A stretch of 7,515 nt of DNA, taken from positions 1 through 7,515 of the forward strand of contig JAEYTV010000089.1 in NCBI GenBank assembly GCA_023433855.1. Reading direction: 5' to 3'. Numbering within the stretch: the stretch's first letter is position 1; every line of letters starts with the position of its first letter. This DNA comes from Pseudomonadota bacterium. Lineage in GTDB: Bacteria > Pseudomonadota > Alphaproteobacteria > Rhizobiales > Rhizobiaceae. The notes beneath the pieces were generated by a model. The model worked only from the letters and a program-made list of their open reading frames with translations. It searched no databases and was not told the DNA's origin. Position numbers and translations under genes: made by a program. Of this stretch, positions 5,682 to 7,515 are shown piece after piece.

Positions 5682-6634
5682 ACTCCAGTCGTCTCCCAGC
5701 CATGCTGATCGGGCTCGCGGTCATTCTGTTTCTCGTTTACTCCTCCGTCTTCGTGGTCAACGAGCGCGAGCAGGCCATCGTCGTGCGGTTCGGTGAAATC
5801 CAGGATGTGAAGCGCGAACCAGGCATCTACTTCAAACTTCCATTCGGGTTCATGGATGCCGATCGCGTTCAGTATGTTGAGGACCGGGCCCTCAGGTTCG
5901 ATCTGGATAACATCAGAGTCCAGGTTCGCGGCGGCGCCTTCTACGAAGTCGACGCGTTCGTCGTCTATTCGATCACCGATCCGAGACGGTTCCGGGAGAC
6001 GGTATCGGGGGATCGGGAAGCCGCCGAATCCCGCCTGCGCACCCGTCTCGATGCTGCGTTGCGTCGCGTTTATGGTTTGCGGAACTTCGATGCCGCCCTT
6101 TCCGACGAACGGGCATCCATGATGCAGGAGGTTCATGCCGATCTCAACGGCGCGGCCGAAACGCTTGGCCTTTCGATCCGCGACGTGCGCATTCGCCGGA
6201 CTGATCTCACCCAGGAGGTCTCGGCCCAGACCTTCCAGCGCATGAGGGCCGAGCGTCTGGCAGAAGCGGAACTCATCCGTGCCCGGGGTAATGAGCAGGG
6301 GCAGCGACGCCGCGCGATCGCCGATCGACAGGTGGTCGAATTTGTCTCGGAAGCGCAGCGCGATTCGGAAGTGCTGCGAGGCGAGGGCGACGCCGAACGC
6401 AACAGGATCTTCGGTGAAGCCTTCCAGCGCGACCCGGGCTTCTTCGAGTTCTACCGTTCGATGCGGGCGTATGTGGCTTCTCTTGCTGACAGCGGCACTA
6501 CCATGGTGCTGTCGCCAGATTCGGAGTTCTTCCGGTTCTTCAACTCTTCGGGAGAAAATCCGGCTCCCGCCGCGGGGACTCCCGCCGCGCCTCCGGCAGC
6601 ACCGGCAGCCTCTTCTCCCGAGCCGGCAAACTGA
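5678..6634 (+). CDS. hflC: FtsH protease modulator HflC (SPFH/band 7 membrane protein)
   Basis: Partner of HflK in the FtsH-modulating membrane complex. At 318 residues it has a single N-terminal transmembrane helix (about 7-27), then the SPFH domain starting at VVNEREQAIVVRFG (26-39). YEVDAFVVYSITDPRRF (89-105) and VYGLRNFDAALSDER (131-145) follow, as does the conserved ELIRARGNEQGQRRRA (198-213) coiled-coil region. After it come LRGEGDAERNRIF (233-245) and FFEFYRSMRAY (255-265). The last ~28 residues are an Ala/Pro-rich tail, variable in this family. The start ATG overlaps the hflK stop (ATGA), with AGGGAG 7 nt upstream inside hflK. A strong hairpin follows the stop codon. Identification is secure. 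Confidence 0.96.
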   Translation: MNSSRLPAMLIGLAVILFLVYSSVFVVNEREQAIVVRFGEIQDVKREPGIYFKLPFGFMDADRVQYVEDRALRFDLDNIRVQVRGGAFYEVDAFVVYSITDPRRFRETVSGDREAAESRLRTRLDAALRRVYGLRNFDAALSDERASMMQEVHADLNGAAETLGLSIRDVRIRRTDLTQEVSAQTFQRMRAERLAEAELIRARGNEQGQRRRAIADRQVVEFVSEAQRDSEVLRGEGDAERNRIFGEAFQRDPGFFEFYRSMRAYVASLADSGTTMVLSPDSEFFRFFNSSGENPAPAAGTPAAPPAAPAASSPEPAN

Positions 6635-6644
6635 CGAGAACGGG

Positions 6645-6670
6645 GGTGGGTGCAGTCAGTTGCGCCCACC
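6645..6670 (+). terminator. Strong GC hairpin after hflC
   Basis: A 10-bp stem (6645-6654 with 6661-6670, one G-U pair) closes a 6-nt loop GTCAGT. Two more G-C pairs are possible beyond a mismatch (6642-6643 with 6672-6673). It begins 11 nt after the hflC stop. There is no T-run, so it may stabilise the hflKC mRNA end or partly terminate before degP rather than act as a classical intrinsic terminator. Confidence 0.5.
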
Positions 6671-6797
6671 GCCCCACCGATCGCTTCGAGCTTTGCGGGA
6701 CCATGCCGGTTGCAGATGCGGCTGGCACGTCTCACGAAAAGGTAATTTCCCCAGCGGTCATTCCGCTTTATGCTCTGCCGAAACTCCGCCCCATTCC

Positions 6798-6801
6798 GAG
6801 G
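6798..6801 (+). promoter_or_regulatory. Ribosome-binding site for an alternative degP start at 6807
   Basis: GAGG lies 5 nt before an in-frame ATG (6807-6809) that would add 22 basic residues ahead of the signal peptide. This longer form competes with the start at 6873, which has its own site (GAGGA, 6862-6866). Confidence 0.35.
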
Positions 6802-6861
6802 CTCCTATGATCCGCCCCCGTGAGCGCCGCTCCTCTGAGGCTACGCGGAATATCCAACAAC

Positions 6862-6866
6862 GAGGA
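6862..6866 (+). promoter_or_regulatory. Ribosome-binding site for degP start at 6873
   Basis: GAGGA lies 6 nt before the ATG at 6873. Starting here puts a normal-length signal peptide at the N terminus, which favours this start. Confidence 0.6.
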
Positions 6867-6872
6867 CGCCAT

Positions 6873-7515
6873 ATGGCTCATTCGGCTCGATTGTCCCTCC
6901 AGTACGCTGCTGCTCTGGCGGCGGGCATTGCCATAGCGGTGAGCCCGATGCAGGCGATCGCGCAAAGCCCGGCGCCGGCCGCGCCAGCCCAGGAAGCCGA
7001 ACCGCCTGCAGTGATGCTGCCGGCCCCCCCGACCCCGTCCCCGACGATCGATACACCTCAGGCCAGCCCGGGCACCTCCAGAGCGGCAGGTCCTGCATCG
7101 GTCGCCGACCTCGCAGAAGGTCTGCTGGACGCGGTGGTGAACATATCGACCTCGCAGAGCGTCAGTAGCGAGGGTGCAGGTCCCCAGCCGCAAATCCAGG
7201 AGGGTTCGCCCTTTCAGGAATTCTTCGACGACTTCTTCGACAGTCCGGGGAACCAGAACGGTAGTCAGAAGGTCTCTTCACTTGGCTCCGGATTCGTGAT
7301 CGATCCTTCCGGCTATGTCGTCACGAACAACCACGTCATCGAAGGGGCGGACGATATCGAAGTGATCTTCCCAAACGGCACGAAGCTCAAGGCCAAGCTC
7401 GTCGGGACCGACACCAAGACCGACCTTTCCGTTCTAAAGGTTGAACCCAAGGCGCCGCTAAAGGCTGTCCGATTCGGTGACTCGCGGAACATGCGCATCG
7501 GAGACTGGGTGATGG
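6873..7515 (+). CDS. degP: Periplasmic serine protease DegP/HtrA family, N-terminal part, 3' end outside window
   Basis: Periplasmic protease/chaperone that degrades misfolded envelope proteins. The visible 214 residues begin with a Sec signal peptide (residues 1-31: a hydrophobic core around YAAALAAGIAIAV, cleavage probably after AIA). A Pro/Ala-rich linker (about 32-75) follows, then ADLAEGLLDAVVNIS (78-92) at the start of the trypsin-like domain. An LA-loop-like acidic/aromatic segment, FQEFFDDFFD (114-123), follows. The catalytic histidine is H154 in VVTNNHVI and the catalytic aspartate D184 in TKTDLSVLK. The catalytic serine (GNSGGP motif) and PDZ domains would lie beyond the window. The start at 6873 is chosen for its ribosome-binding site and signal peptide; an in-frame ATG at 6807 is an alternative. 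It lies downstream of hflKC, an envelope quality-control neighbourhood common in Alphaproteobacteria. It may have its own promoter in the 238-bp gap, though none is clear. Confidence 0.93.
   Translation, partial: MAHSARLSLQYAAALAAGIAIAVSPMQAIAQSPAPAAPAQEAEPPAVMLPAPPTPSPTIDTPQASPGTSRAAGPASVADLAEGLLDAVVNISTSQSVSSEGAGPQPQIQEGSPFQEFFDDFFDSPGNQNGSQKVSSLGSGFVIDPSGYVVTNNHVIEGADDIEVIFPNGTKLKAKLVGTDTKTDLSVLKVEPKAPLKAVRFGDSRNMRIGDWVM

Noticed and set aside
6780..6808. GAAACT-N17-TCCTAT as an extracytoplasmic-sigma promoter for degP
   Set aside because: The -35 lacks the GGAAC core and the -10 does not fit a known rhizobial ECF consensus; the match is no better than chance.

Overview
The window is high-GC DNA, and its gene order and protein sequences point to an alphaproteobacterium, most likely of the Rhizobiales (Sinorhizobium/Rhizobium/Mesorhizobium relatives). 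The main support is a folA-hflK-hflC-degP run with rhizobial-looking proteins. The genus cannot be fixed from the sequence alone. All assignments rest on reading the translations and motifs; no database search was possible.

Layout. The left half (1-3750) looks like a low-oxygen fermentative or accessory module. It holds a 3'-truncated acetate kinase gene (minus strand), a divergent gene for a two-domain phosphotransferase-like/AAA-ATPase protein (plus strand), and a convergent zinc alcohol dehydrogenase (minus strand). Two 14-bp FNR/FixK-type boxes sharing the same unusual half-site pair (TTGAY-N3-GCGCAA) lie here. One is in the ackA/phosphotransferase divergent region and the other is just upstream of the alcohol dehydrogenase. 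In each case a -10-like hexamer lies exactly where a class II FNR promoter would have it. The three genes are therefore plausibly a co-regulated oxygen-responsive set: acetyl-phosphate to acetate plus ATP, acetaldehyde/ethanol redox balancing, and a protein of unknown substrate related to a mycobacterial dormancy-regulon protein.

The right half (3918-7515) is core housekeeping and envelope quality control. It contains dihydrofolate reductase with a TTG start, a near-consensus promoter with a short leader, the translationally coupled hflK-hflC pair (membrane SPFH proteins that modulate FtsH), a strong GC hairpin, and the start of a periplasmic DegP/HtrA protease that runs off the window.

No tRNA, rRNA, CRISPR, insertion sequence, or phage gene is visible. 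I found no clearly novel multi-gene system. The most interesting signal is the shared FNR/FixK-box architecture tying the three left-hand genes together.
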